A stretch of 64,000 nucleotides of DNA from DATEKX01 sp963726785 (lineage in GTDB: Bacteria > Acidobacteriota > Blastocatellia > UBA7656). The stretch is from NCBI GenBank assembly GCA_963726785.1, contig CAVSDJ010000009.1, positions 744,001 through 808,000 of the forward strand, given 5' to 3'. Under the pieces are notes generated by a model that ran no database searches, was not told where the DNA came from, and was given only the letters and a program-made list of their open reading frames with translations. Shown here piece by piece: positions 8,798-19,884 of the stretch; positions within the stretch are counted from its first letter, which is position 1; every line of letters starts with the position of its first letter. The translations under genes were made by a program, and so were the position numbers.

Positions 8798-11285
8798 TCA
8801 CTGCTTTGGCCCGACTGTGGGACCATCGCCGATGACGACGTAGCCGGAAGGCACTGCTCCGTTGTTTGCAAGGCAGAATGCTTTCGCTGCTACTGCCTGC
8901 GCATTGACGCTATTAATGTCGGACTGGCTCTGACTCTTTGGCACGACGACCGTCGAGCAGTTGAATCCAACGTTGCCTCCCGCATCGGTTACTTTGACTA
9001 CAATCAGATAGACCCTGCCGTTGGCATCTCCGCTGCGCTCTGAGCGCAAACGCAATGTGCCGGGGGCTATATTCTTGGCATCGGGAGAGAAGTTCCCATC
9101 GTCGCCTTCGTCCAGATCATCCTCATCACCGTACACCAGAACCTGAACACTTGCCGCAGGGTCGCAATTATCGCTCTTAGTGATAGCGAGTCCGACGTTG
9201 ATCAGGTTATGGTTTGGCGGCCATAGCGACGATGTGCTTACCGAACTGCTCACCACAGGCTTCTGGCTGTCAAGAACAGTAATGCTGAACGAGCATTGCG
9301 GCCCTGCACTCGTAGTGCAGATGATGAGGGTTGTGCCGACCGGGAAGAAAGAACCCGACGGCGGACTGCAATCCGGCGGATCACCTCCGCAGTTGCTCGT
9401 TGCCGTTGGAGCCGGATAATTGACTACTGCGCCGCACTGGTTCGGTTGGTTGTCCGCAGAGATGTTGGCCGGACAGGTGATAGTGCACGGATCAGGGCCG
9501 TTGACGGTTACCAGGAACGAGCAAGTTGTTGTAGTGCCCGACGCGCTTGTTCCTATGCAATTAACTCCTGTAACGCCCAGCGGGAAAGCCGAACCCGATG
9601 GCGGACTGCAAATGATTGTGAGTGCCGGGCAGTTGTGTGTGGTCGGTTGCGAGAATGTGACAACAGCCGCGCCTGTGCCGACCGGATTCTCAATCGCAAC
9701 AACGTTAGCCGGGCAGGTGAGTTCGCAAGGAGCGCCACTGGTGACCGTCACGTTGAAGGTGCAACTGGCAAGAAGATTGTTCGCTTCATCATGCCCTTCG
9801 CAACTGACCGTAGTTGTGCCCAACAGGAACGTGGATCCCGGCGGCGGGCTACAAACAATTGTTAAGTCTGGACAGCCGCTTGCGGTCGGCGGTGAATAGG
9901 TGACCGTAGCCGATCCCGATCCGGTCGGGTCTTCGGCGACAACAATATCTTCGGAACAGTTGAGCACGCATAGCAGACTGTCGACCGTCACGTTGAAAGA
10001 GCAGTTTACAGAACTGCCTGGACTGGTTTCACACGTTACAACAGTCGTGCCTAGCGGGAAGCTTGACCCTGCCGGAGGGTTGCAAGCCGAAACAGGAGCG
10101 GGGCAACTGTCATTCAGGGTAGGCGATGGATAGTTGACGATAGCAAAACCTAGCCCGGGCGATGATTCAGTTATAGTTATATCCGACGGGCAGGTGATCG
10201 AGGCCGGTTGCGAGTCTTGAATCGTTACCGCAAAGGCGCAAGTTGCGCCGCTAGCACCAAAGCAAATGACATTTGTTGTTCCAATCGGGAAGACTGAGCC
10301 TGATGGCGGACTGCATTCCACAGTCCCGCAGCTTGGGCCTGACCCGACGGGCGTGTCATAGACGATGATTGCTCCGCATTCTCCCGGATCTTTTTCCTGA
10401 GTGATGTCGGACGGGCAACTGATGTCACAGGTTTGCGGCGTAACTGTCACCGAAGCTGTGAATGTATTGTCAGCTTCAAATATTTCCGCTGTCGAACTTG
10501 AAACGGTGGCAGTGCTGGAAACTTCTGTGCCCGGCGCGGCAGCCGAGTCTACCTGGAAAATAAATTGCAATACGGCAGTTGTATTAGCTGGTAGAGTCGC
10601 TATCGTGCAAGTAGAACTTCCCGTGCCGCCTGCGGACGGACTTGTGCAAGTGAAGGCCGGGCCTGAAAGTTGAGTCTCTGACACGAATGTTGAGTTAGTC
10701 GCTACCGTAACGGTCAACTCTACATCCTGCGCGTCATTCGGGCCTTTGTTCGTTACGAAGACCGTGAACGGAACGCTTGAGCCAGCCGATGTTTCGGAAG
10801 GAACGAACAACGGCGTCCAAAGATCAACGGCGGCGTTATTTGGATCTCGGACCACGAATCTGGCAGTGGCATACCCATTGTTTGAAACATCAATGGTTTT
10901 CACTGTCCACGTTCCGACCTGAGCAGACGAGCCCGTAGAAGGAATCGTGATTGAACTGTTCTGAGGGTCGGAAGTAATTTCGGGTCCGATTTGAAAGATT
11001 TCTCCGTTGGGAGTGACCCACTCGAATCGTCGCTGTGCAGGGGGGCCAAGCGGCGTGTTAGTAGCTACTGCGCAGACCGTATCGCCCAGATTAAATATGG
11101 TTTTTGCAGAAGCGCAGTTACTCGCGAATGTGTTGATGCTCTCAGGGGCTTGAGCGCTGCTGAAAGGCGCGCGCACCATCAGCATCATAAGAATAAGAAC
11201 GCTGTAACAAGCAAATATGGCAGCGAAGCGTGTCTTTCTCAGTCAAACAAAGAATTTTAGAATTTGAGCAAGCCTTCATCATCAT
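8798..11285 (-). CDS. Secreted HYR-repeat protein (five HYR units), N-terminus shifted in frame
   Basis: This is a longer paralogue of the next gene: N-terminal module (FEWVTPNGEIFQIG, VGTWTVKTIDVSNNG), DUF11-like domain, five HYR units, and a C-terminal beta domain with RLRSERSGDANGRVY. The first in-frame ATG (11188) falls inside the signal peptide. Upstream codons in the same frame continue LRKTRFAAIFACYSVLIL back to a stop at 11243-11245, giving a full basic plus hydrophobic leader that aligns with the paralogue. The only good start signal (GGGAGGAG followed by ATGATGATG at 11277-11285) is in a different frame. A one-base frameshift between about 11230 and 11276 is therefore likely; otherwise translation begins at the CTG at 11240-11242. 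The main 796-residue frame is intact. It is probably a surface adhesin. Confidence 0.85.
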
Positions 11286-11406
11286 TTTCTCCTCCCGATT
11301 TTGCCGCGATTGAAACAGACAGCTCAGGCACACTTAATTTATTGGGTAGCGTATTGCTGGAAATCAGTCTGTTAGACCGGACGGCTGCCCGCTGATTGAA
11401 GATCGA

Positions 11407-11434
11407 CCTCCCGCCCTGATATCAGGGCGGGAGG
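11407..11434 (-). terminator. Perfect palindrome after the beta-helix gene
   Basis: A 28-nt perfect palindrome (14-bp arms of CCTCCCGCCCTGAT) lies 23 nt downstream of the beta-helix stop. Neither side has a T run, so it may be an mRNA 3'-end stabiliser rather than a classical terminator. It also lies upstream of the long HYR gene and separates the two transcription units. Confidence 0.6.
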
Positions 11435-11456
11435 CAAGGAAGTCATGCAAAGTACT

Positions 11457-12400
11457 TCAATTCTTCGTCAAAGAGGGCACACTGAAAGCCCCGGGTGCCG
11501 TGTTGTTTTGCAATATGTTGTCCAGGAAAGTGTTGGCCTTGCCGTTGCCTGCGGTCACGCCTGTGCCGTTGTATGATATGGTCGTGCCGGAAACGTTAAG
11601 GTTGCCCTGATTGGCTGCGGCGGAAGTTCCAGCCGAAAGCCCTGTGCCGTTGTTTATCACCGTGCAGTTAACCACATTGATGATCGCGAGTGGGCCAGCC
11701 GACAGCACTTCTGAAAGAACGCCACCGTAGCATTTCCCGAAAAGACGCTGTTACGCGCATCTACGCGAGCATTGTTTCTGCCAATCAATCCGAAGGCGTT
11801 GTTCTCGGAAGTGCTTCTTTCAACGACTACGTTTACAAGGCCTGCTCCGATATTCGAGAAGAACATTCCGACGCTGCCGTTATTCCTTATGTAGGTGTTT
11901 TTGACGTAGATTTCTGCATTGGCAGCTTGATTAAGATTTGCGTTGATGCCGCTGCTCATATTGTTGATCGTCGTGTCTTCGACGTGCAGTGATCCGCCCG
12001 CAAGGAAGCGAATGCCATCAAGTCCGCCTGCGCCGCCCGCGCCGTTAATATCCAGCCCTCGAAGTATTACCTCGTCGGTGCTCAAGGCATTGATGATAAC
12101 GCCGTTGGCCGAAGCCGCAAGGATTCCGCCCAGTGTGTGATGGCAATCTATTGAAATTGATTTGGTGATAGTTACTGCACCGAATCCGGCGGGATCAAGG
12201 CAATTGATCTCGCCACCGGCGGCGGTCTTCGATATTGCTCCTGCGAATGTTTTGCACGGTGCCGTGCGGCTGCACGGGTTAGCGTCATCACCAACGCCTG
12301 ATACCCACGTTCGTGTCGCTTGTGCTTGTGCAAATGTGCTGAGGAACAAACAGACGGCCACTGCCGCCATTAAATTCAATGCTAATTTCGTCGTTTTCAT
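11457..12400 (-). pseudogene. Secreted right-handed parallel beta-helix protein, one frameshift
   Basis: The start is supported by AAAGGAGAG before the ATG at 12400 and a clear signal peptide (LALNLMAAVAVCLFLSTFAQAQ). The mature part begins TRTWVSGVGDDANPCSRTAP, typical of a family of about 310-residue secreted beta-helix proteins common in acidobacteria, followed by NGxI/NNxS-type helix rungs. The reading frame breaks near 11715-11725. The first frame ends in an implausible tail after GNATVAFF, while the next frame continues SEVLSAGPLAIINVVNC through to PSLTKN. A missing T in the run TTCTTTC restores one protein of about 315 residues. The break could be an assembly error or a recent mutation; no other lesion is seen. 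The role is unknown, perhaps polysaccharide binding. Confidence 0.8.
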
Positions 12401-12784
12401 ATACTCTCTCCTTTGAGTTTTTGAGGTGTCATTAGGATAGGTTTTCGCTTTTTCATCCTTCGTGTATTTTCCTCCAATACACATAAGACGTAATCCATGT
12501 CCTATCTTATGCAGAAATGCTTTGGCCCTTATTTATTAGGGCATTATGCGCCGCCAAAACATTTCGCTGTGCGAACGTGTAACTTGCCAATTAAATTCTG
12601 CCGATCGGCCAAAACGATTTGATAAACCAGTAATGAGCCAATGCATGAGTGATTACTTACGAGCCGCAAGGTAATACGATTTACGATGAAAGTCAACCCG
12701 AATCGGGAAAAATATCCAACGCCTCTATCCCGGCGCATCGTCGCAGAGTCTGAGCGAAAGTTAGCGTGATTACTTAATGAAGAT
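12401..12784. other. Non-coding gap upstream of the beta-helix gene
   Basis: No credible gene is present. The right part faces the 3' end of the phosphopantetheinyl transferase; the left part holds the ribosome-binding site and presumably the promoter of the beta-helix gene. Two weak inverted repeats are visible: 7-bp arms CATAAGA/TCTTATG (12482-12511) and GCCCT/AGGGC (12525-12542). Confidence 0.5.
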
Positions 12785-13534
12785 TTAAGATTCAGGCTCT
12801 TCCCACTGCCAGCATTTGAGTTGCCAATCGTGGCCTTCGACAGCTACGGCACCAGCAAACCCTGAGCCTGGAAATAACTCAAGAAGCTTCCATCGAGATG
12901 TTTCTCTGCATCCCCCGCCAGTGTACAAAAGCGCTGCCACATCGCCCGGCTTGAGCGATACGGCAAACCTGTCCAACGGCATAGAAAGCCCTTCGCCTAT
13001 GGCCTTGATATAGGCTTCCTTCCGAGTCCAGCAATTAAAGAAGCTTCTGCCTGCGTGCCTGCCTCTAGCTGACGAAGCGCTCTTACCTCCTGATCTGAAA
13101 AGAAATGCTCTGCGATCTGCTCCTCTGCCACATCAGCGCGAATCCACTCTACATCAATCCCGAGGTCGCGGCCTATGGTAAAAGCAAATAGCGCAACGCC
13201 CTTCGAGTGAGACAGATTGAAACTGAGAGCCGAGCCGCCGAATTCTTTGATCAGAGATGGCTTTCCGTATTTTGTATATTCAAATCGGAGATCATTGGCG
13301 AAGGACATCGAGATAGCGACCGAGTATATCTCTGAGGATGCCGCGCGCATTGATAAAGTGGCTTCGGTCGTGCTTGAAATGAAATCGGTTGGCTCTGTCC
13401 TGCTCATCCTGCGTTAGCGTAGCAAATAATCTTTCTTCGCATACATGCGAGCGATCCAACTCGGCCCGCCAAACGTGTACTTCGCCGCCCGAAAGCTTCA
13501 AACCCAAAGGCGGGATGATCCAAACTTCCTTCAT
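12785..13534 (-). pseudogene. Sfp-type 4'-phosphopantetheinyl transferase, two frameshifts
   Basis: Three fragments in two frames add up to one Sfp-type enzyme, which loads the CoA phosphopantetheine arm onto carrier proteins. The N-terminal part has VHVWRAELD and FINARGILRDILGRYL; the middle has FNLSHSKGVALFAF and the metal-binding DLGIDVEW; the last has WTRKEAYIKAIGEGL. The first break lies near 13297-13307 (one extra base after YLDV, before NDLRFEYTKYG). The second lies near 13040 (one base missing before FFNCW). The two shifts compensate, so the end is back in the starting frame. The start is the ATG at 13534 after AAGGAAGG. Catalytic motifs are all present once frames are joined. No PKS or NRPS gene is visible here. 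Confidence 0.85.
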
Positions 13535-13684
13535 ATCTTTGCGGCCTTCCTTGATATTCACTTCGACCGTAGAGTTTTTGGCTTCACCAATAGTCAACCG
13601 GAATTATACAATCACGAAACGAAACGCGCCGAGCGAATTCACAAGTTTCGCTGGCCACACAAATCTCAAACAAGGAGCTTGATT

Positions 13685-15095
13685 ATGAATCGCCGACCGA
13701 ATAACGCAGTAAAAAAAATTATCAGCATTGCTCTCTGGATGTTCTGCGCGCTGGCGCTTCAGGTCAATGCTCAAGATACTGCTCTCGACCGATACATCGC
13801 AAAACCAGACCCTAGCTATGGCTGGAAGCTGGCCAATACCGTTTCAGGTCAGGGCTATAAAGGCTACATTCTTGAGTTGAGTTCGCAGACCTGGCGAAGC
13901 GCAACAGAAGTAGATCGCCCGGTCTGGAAGCACTGGTTGACGATCATCAAGCCCGACAAAGCTACAAGCAACAAGGCGCTGCTTTTTATCGGCGGCGGCA
14001 GTAATAAAGATACTGTGCCTGCCGCGGTCTCTGAGCGGACGTTGAGTTTTGCGATGGAAACAAACACTGTGATAGCCGAACTGGGCATGGTTCCAAATCA
14101 ACCGCTCTTCTTTTCGGATTCAAAAGAGAAGGGGCGCTCTGAAGATGATCTCATTGCTTACAGCCGCATCAAACAGATCAATACGGGCGACGATGAATGG
14201 CTTGTGCGACTGGCAATGGTCAAAAGCGGCGTGCGCGCGCTGGACGCTGTTCAGGAATTTCTTGCAAGCGAAGCGGGAGGGCGACTGAAGATAGACCAGT
14301 TTGTCGTTTCAGGAGGGTCGAAGCGAGGCTGGACTACATGGCTTGTCGGCGCAGTTGATAAACGAGTGATCGCCATCATGCCTACGGTCATCGACGCGCT
14401 CAACTCTGAAGCAATCACTCGCCATCACTTCGAGGCATATGGCTTCTTCTCGCCTGCGCTTAACGACTATGTCAATCACAAGATTTTCCCGGACAAGATC
14501 GGCACGCCTGAATATCAGCACATACTGGCGGATTGAAGACCCTTACAATTATCGCAACAGAGAGCGGTTGAAAATACCCAAATACCTTGTGAATGCATCG
14601 GGCGATCAATTCTTTCTGCCGGATAACTCGCAGTTCTATTTCGGAGAACTTCGAGGCGAGAAATACCTGCGCTATGTTCCCAACGCCAAGCACAACCTTG
14701 CAGGCAGTGATGCGCGCGAAAGCCTTCAAGCGTTTTACGAAGCAGTGCTTGAGGGAAGGCGTCGGCCAGAGTTTTCATGGAAAAAACAGAAGGATGGTTC
14801 GATAACAGTCACGGTCAAAGATAAGCCGAAAGAAGTAAAACTCTGGCAGGCGACGAATCCCAAAGCGCGCGACTTTCGCGTAGATACGATCGGCAACGCA
14901 TATACGAGCACGCCTTTGAAAGAGCAAAAGCCCGGCGTTTATATCGGGCGAGTTGAGAAACCTGCGCAAGGCTACACTGCATTTTTCGTCGAGTTGACTT
15001 ACGACAGCGGAGGAAAGTATCCGTTCAAGTTCACGACCGAAGTCAGCGTCGTTCCCGATGTTTTGCCGTTCAACTTTAAGGACGCTAAGAAGTGA
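13685..15095 (+). pseudogene. PhoPQ-activated pathogenicity-related family protein, one frameshift
   Basis: An AAGGAGC site precedes the ATG and the first 30 residues are a signal peptide ending ALALQVNAQ. The protein matches the PhoPQ-activated pathogenicity-related family, alpha/beta-hydrolase-like exported proteins: YIAKPDPSYGWK, WLTIIKPDK, VVSGGSKRGWTTWL (nucleophile-elbow-like GxSxxG) and PKYLVNASGDQFFLPDNS. The frame breaks near 14527. The first frame ends YQHILAD and the next resumes RIEDPYNYRNRERLKIPKYL. Removing one G from CTGGCGG restores a protein of about 469 residues. Activity and substrate are not established for the family. The plus strand is opposite to the flanking genes, so it is probably monocistronic. 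Confidence 0.85.
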
Positions 15096-15098
15096 GAT

Positions 15099-15191
15099 TG
15101 TAGGGGCAGGGCTTGTCCTGCCCGGTGGCTGCAAAGCCATGATGGTCATCGCTTGTCAGCGATCCGGGCAGGGACAGAGCTCGCCCCTACA
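15099..15191. repeat. Interspersed palindrome, TGTAGGGGC family
   Basis: Outer arms TGTAGGGGCAGGG and the matching CCCTACA end enclose several small internal hairpins, such as GGCAGGGC/GTCCTGCC and GGCTGCAAAGCC. It sits just after the stop of the PhoPQ-type gene and before the convergent S9 peptidase stop. The architecture, one long inverted repeat made of short hairpins, matches the elements at 46.3 and 57.5 kb although the sequence differs. Confidence 0.7.
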
Positions 15192-15202
15192 TGGATTTCT
15201 CT

Positions 15203-17282
15203 CTAGCGCACGCCGGGCGTGGGCGCATTTCCTGCCGCGCCCTGTTTCAGGTATTTGTCATACCAGGCCAGGTATCGCTCGTATCGGTCTCGCACATAGC
15301 TCGGTCGCTGGATGCCGTGAAACTCGTTCGGATAGATGACAAGCTGCGTGTCAACGCCGAGACTCTTGAGCGCCTGATACATCTGCTGGCTGCCTTCAAT
15401 CGGCACATTGAAGTCGCGCTCGCCGCCCATAAACAACGTCGGCGTCTTGATGCGGTCGGCGTGCAGGAATGGATAGGATAGCTTCACGTAAGTCTCCCAC
15501 GCTTTCGGATTCCATGGCGGGCCGATTTCGTGATCGTACTGAATGATGTATTGATCGGTTCCGTAAAACGAGACGGTGAAAGCCGTGCCCGCTCCACTGG
15601 TCGCCGCTTTGAACCGCGTGTCGCTGGCGATCAGATAGTCGGTCAATATACCGCCGTAGCTCCAACCTCCAACGCCCAATCTGTCAGGGTCGGCAACGCC
15701 CATCTTGATGACGTGATCTACGCCCGCCAGCAAGTCTTCGACTTCGTAATGCCCCCAATCTGCGAAGATCGCGCGCGAGAATTTCTGGCCGCGACCGGAA
15801 CTGCCGCGATAGTTCACCGCCAAGCACGGCGTATCCGTTCGCAGCGAACCATTGCCGCTCGACGCTGAATGAATGTTGATCCTGCCCGTTCGGCCCTCCG
15901 TGAATGCGCAACAGCAATGGAACCTTGGTCCCTGCCACGTAACCCGCAGGCTTGGTCAACAAGCCATGCACTTCTGTGCCGTCTTTGCTCTTAAAGCTGA
16001 CCTCTTCTGTGACGCCGATATTAAGCTCGGCAAACAGCGCGTCGTTTTGATGTGTGAGCTGGCGCAGAGTGCCGCCATCAATCGCGTAAATTTCTGTGGG
16101 TTTTTCGTTGCCGCCCGAAAGCACAACTGAGCGCCCGTTTTCAATATCCCAACTCGACACGACGATTGGCGACTTGAGCATTCGCTCTACGCTCCCGCCT
16201 GCTAAACTCGCTCGCGCCGGATAGACCGAGCGGTCATCGGTGACTAGGAAGTTGACCGATTTTCCATCTGCGCTGAAGCGCGGCGACGAGACGCCTCGGT
16301 CGAGGTCTTCAACCGCTTTCACTCGCGTGGGCGCGCCGCTTCCGTCAGCAGCTATAACAGCCAGATGATCCATATTGTAAGCGCCATATTTTTTCTCGTC
16401 GCCTTCGAGGAACGTAATCCATTTGCCATCAGGACTCCATTCAACACGCGAACGGCCTCCGCGACTGCTCACCTGCGTCAACTGTTTTACAGTAGCGCCC
16501 GGCTTCGCATCGGCCACAAAAATCTGCCCCGACGGCTCGCGGTCCGGGTCGTCCACGCGATTGCTCATAAAAGCGATGCGCGTGCCATCGGGCGACCACG
16601 CAGGCGCTGCTTCATCCCATTTGTCTGCGGTCAACCGGTCCAGCTTTTTCGTCGCTATATCAAACAAGTAGATGTAGCTGTGGCGGCCTGAGAGCAGATA
16701 CCCCTGCACATCCTGCTTGAAGCGATAACGGTCTATGACGATTGGCTTAGGCACTTTCGGTTTGTTGGCAGCGCCTTCTGCCGCGTCAGTCGCGGGCGGC
16801 TCGGCATCGGGGTCGGGGTCGCCAATGACAAGCGCCAAACGTTTCGAGTCCGGCGACCATTCGTAGCCTTGTAGCCTTCCTTTCAATTCGGTAAGCTGAA
16901 ACGCTTCGCCGCCGTGCGGTCGAGCAGCCAGACCTGACTGCCTTTGGCTTTGCCGGGTCGCGATGATGTGAACGAGAGATATTTTCCGTCCGGGCTCCAT
17001 CGCGGCGACGATTCGCTATCCTGGCTCCATGTCATCTGGCGATCATTCTTGCCATCGAATCCAACCATCCAGATATGAGAGCTGGATTTATCATCCTTGA
17101 CGTTTACGGTCGAGACTACGTAAGCCACCCACTGACCGTCGGGCGAACAACTGCGGATCGCGAACATCGCGAAATCGCGCCAGATCATCAAGCTTGAATG
17201 GACGACGCGCAGTTTGCGCCGACATCGCGGTCACGGAAACAAGAATTAGCACTAAGGCATAGAATGATCTTTTAGTAATCAT
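15203..17282 (-). pseudogene. S9 family prolyl oligopeptidase-like serine peptidase, three frameshifts
   Basis: The joined protein has a signal peptide (MITKRSFYALVLILV), a TolB/WD-like beta-propeller with repeated SPDGxxxAF blades, and a C-terminal alpha/beta hydrolase with the GWSYGG nucleophile, GERDFNVP acid and EFHG histidine. This is the dipeptidyl/acylaminoacyl peptidase pattern; it trims peptides, probably in the periplasm. Frames change near 17150 (VRDPQ to CSPDGQWVAY), near 16910-16930 (QVWLLDR to GGEAFQLTELKG) and near 15825 (NGYAVL to AVNYRGSSGRG). Each change is one base and the last undoes the second. The ATG at 17282 follows GAAAGAGGAAAAC. No nonsense mutation is visible within frames, so the breaks may be sequence errors. 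Confidence 0.85.
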
Positions 17283-17339
17283 AAAGTTTTCCTCTTTCGG
17301 AACGGGCACTTCCGTTTGAAAATACGGCGAGATGATTCT

Positions 17340-18118
17340 TCACCGCCGAGATGCGAGGAAGCGATTGAACTCCTCGACGCTCGCAGTCAAGCTGGTCTCG
17401 CCGGACTTACTGCTGCTCATTTGAACAAGCGCGCAGATGCGCCTGTTGATATCTTCGCCCAGTTTGTTGTCGAGAGGCGCAAGCACTACTCCAAGCTGTA
17501 GCGGGCGAGCGTCAGTGCCCATCCGCGCGCGCAATCGCTCAGGCATGTTCAGACTCAGGAATATCAATCCGCACCCGGTCGCCATTTCAGCCTGAGCATA
17601 AAGCGACTGTGTTTGCTCGTTGCGCTCGCCGGGAATATTTGGAGTCTTGCGCGCCGTGTCCTGTGTGGACTGCGCTAATTGCCCGAGCTGGCCTGATGCT
17701 TCAGGGCTCTTAGCCTCGCGTCCTTGTTTCTGCTCCTCTGCGCTGGCTTCGGGCTTTCTTCTCTGGTTCCTCGTCCGATGCGCTGGGCCACGGGTCGGTA
17801 GTTTTAGCCATCGCGCCCGCAATGCTCGCTTTCACATTTTCGGCAGCGCGCGTCTGGCGGCCCAGTCGAAATTCTCCGATCAATTGCAACTTGCCGCCGA
17901 CGATCTCGGCTTTCGACAGCACGAAAGAAAAATCTGTCGGGCGACCGTTCGCCATAAATCGTCCTGCGATTGCGCGCCCCTGCATCTGCCCGTTGATCAC
18001 TCTCAAAGGCTCTACTTTGCGCGTCGACGCTACTCTTCTTCGCTTGAGCCGCGACGGTTTGCAGAGGCGTGAAAGTGGCTCCCAGAGCCAGTATCAAGGC
18101 GAGATGCTTTTTATTCAT
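17340..18118 (-). pseudogene. Unknown secreted protein, two frameshifts
   Basis: Three fragments join into about 258 residues. They comprise a signal peptide (KHLALILALGATFTPLQTVAAQA), a middle segment with VINGQMQGRAIAGRFMANG and FVLSKAEIVGGKLQLIGEFR, a charged Glu/Lys-rich linker, and a C-terminal part with GLIFLSLNMPERLRARMG and a tail EEFNRFLASRR. Breaks lie near 18010-18020 (AKKSSVDA to KVEPLRV) and near 17750-17770 within the charged linker. I do not recognise a named family. It lies 29 nt after the GMC oxidoreductase stop and 57 nt before the S9 peptidase start, so it is probably co-transcribed with them and exported. Confidence 0.65.
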
Positions 18119-18147
18119 TGCAGATATTATTGCCCTCCGTTCGATGT

Positions 18148-19859
18148 TCACAATCGCCCTGCGCGAATCTCGCTGGCAACATAGTCACAGGCGCGAGCAG
18201 TGATCGCCATCATCGTGAGTGTCGGGTTCTGATTCGCGCTCGAAACGTAACATGCCCCATCGGTCACAAACAAATTCTTTACATCGTGCGCCTGATTGAA
18301 TTTATTCAGCACGGATTTTTTCGGGTCGTTGCCCATTCTTGCGGTGCCGACTTCGTGTATGAGAATGCCGGGAGTAGATGTGGGGCCATAGCTTGCGCGG
18401 ACATCCTTTACGCCCGCAGCGTGCAGCATCTCTGCCGCAGTCTCGCCCATGTCTTTTACCATCTCGCGTTCGTTGTCGCCGAATGTCGCTTCGATGTGCA
18501 GAACCGGAATCCCCCATGCGTCCATGACATCTTTGTTGATCCTGACGTGATTATCGAATCGCGCCAGGCATTCGCCGAATCCCCCGATGCCTATGCCCCA
18601 CGGGTGATACTCTCTGACGATTTTCTTCAACGCCGAGCCGAAGCCCGGAATCCACTTGCCGTGATCCCAGAGCGACTGGCCTGCGCCTCCCTGAAATCCG
18701 TAGCCGCGAATGAACTTGCCATGCTTTGAATTGATGTTGCGGAAGCGAGGAATATAGATGCCGTTCGCTCTGCCGTCTTGCTCAAGCTTGCGAGGGTTGA
18801 GCATTGGCAGGCTGCCATTCGCGCCGCCGCCGCCAACGTGATCCATCAGATAATGGCCGACTACGCCTGAGCTGTTCGCTATTCCATTCGGATAAAGCGA
18901 CGAAGTCGAGTTGAGCAGTATGCGCGTTGATTCAAGCGTTCCGGCGCAAACCATAACCACTTTGCCGAATACTTCGCGGTGATTGCGCGTGTACGAATCT
19001 ACGTAATGAACTCCCTTTGCTTTGCCCGTGTTCGCATCAACGGCGATATGGCTGACGACGGCATTCGTAATCAAAGTCATACGCCCTGTGCGAGCGGCAG
19101 CCGGGAGCGTAGAAGCAGGGCTGCTGTAATAAGACTTTGTCGTACACCCTCTATCGCAATGGCCGCAGTAATGACATGACGCTCGAGCGTCAGGCGTGCC
19201 TTGATGAATCGGCTTAGTCAAGATCGCGCACCGGCCTATGATGACGCGCCTGAGCGGGTCGTTCATCTTATCAACCGCTTTTTTCAATAAGCGTCTCACC
19301 GCAGGTTAAACTCATCGGCGGGAGAAATTTACTGTCGGGCAGTTGCGGCATGTTTTCGTAAGAGCCGCTGATGCCGATGAACTCTTCGACCTTGTCGTAG
19401 TAAGGGGCGATGTCTTCATAGCTGATCGGCCAGTCGTCGCCATAGCCGTCATGGCTTTTTGCTTTGAAGTCGTAATTAGAGAGCCTGTAGGTTTGACGGC
19501 CCCACGGAATAGAGCGGCCTCCGACCTGCCGCGAGCGTATCCAGTAAAACGGTTTGTCTGCGACAGTGGTATAAGGATTCTCCAAGATCGTTGACGAAGA
19601 ACTGGCGGCCATATTCATTACAAGCGTAACACTTGCTCTGTATCGGCTGAGTTTTTTCCATGTCGAGCCTGTCGCCAAAGCCGCGATACTTCAATTCGTA
19701 AGGCCACTTGTGCTCCGTATAATCTTTCAAAGGGTCGAGCTTGCGCCCGGCTTCAACGACTGCGACGCGAAGCCCTTTTTCGGCCAACTCTTTCGCCGCC
19801 CATCCGCCTGTTGCTCCCGACCCGACTACGATTGCGTCAAATATTTCTTGCTTTGCCAT
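18148..19859 (-). pseudogene. GMC family FAD-dependent oxidoreductase, two frameshifts
   Basis: The N-terminus has the FAD-binding fold (AIVVGSGATGGWAAKELAEK, VVEAGRKLD). The middle has RSRQVGGRSIPWGRQTYR and a cysteine-rich CHYCGHCDRGC typical of sugar-oxidising GMC enzymes. The C-terminus has HEVGTARMGNDP, VTDGACYVSSANQNPTLT. It should oxidise a sugar or glycoside hydroxyl to a ketone. The frame breaks near 19590 (RQFFVNDL to ENPYTTVADKPFYW) and near 19285-19292 in a run of six A (LTCGETLIEK to KAVDKMNDPLRR); each is explained by one extra base. The ATG follows AAGGGGATCA, 25 nt after the ThuA stop, so the pair is likely an operon. No gluconate dehydrogenase subunit 3 partner is visible. 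Confidence 0.9.
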
Positions 19860-19884
19860 TGATCCCCTTTTTGAAAATGCCGAA

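Noticed and set aside
11710..11730. Programmed -1 frameshifting in the beta-helix gene
   Set aside because: No typical slippery heptamer plus downstream structure is seen, and neighbouring genes have similar breaks in both directions, which argues for sequence errors or mutations instead.
13094..13680. Plus-strand frames opposite the phosphopantetheinyl transferase
   Set aside because: Opposite strand carries intact Sfp motifs; plus frames have none. The upstream extension of the PhoPQ-type frame before its signal peptide is likewise non-coding.
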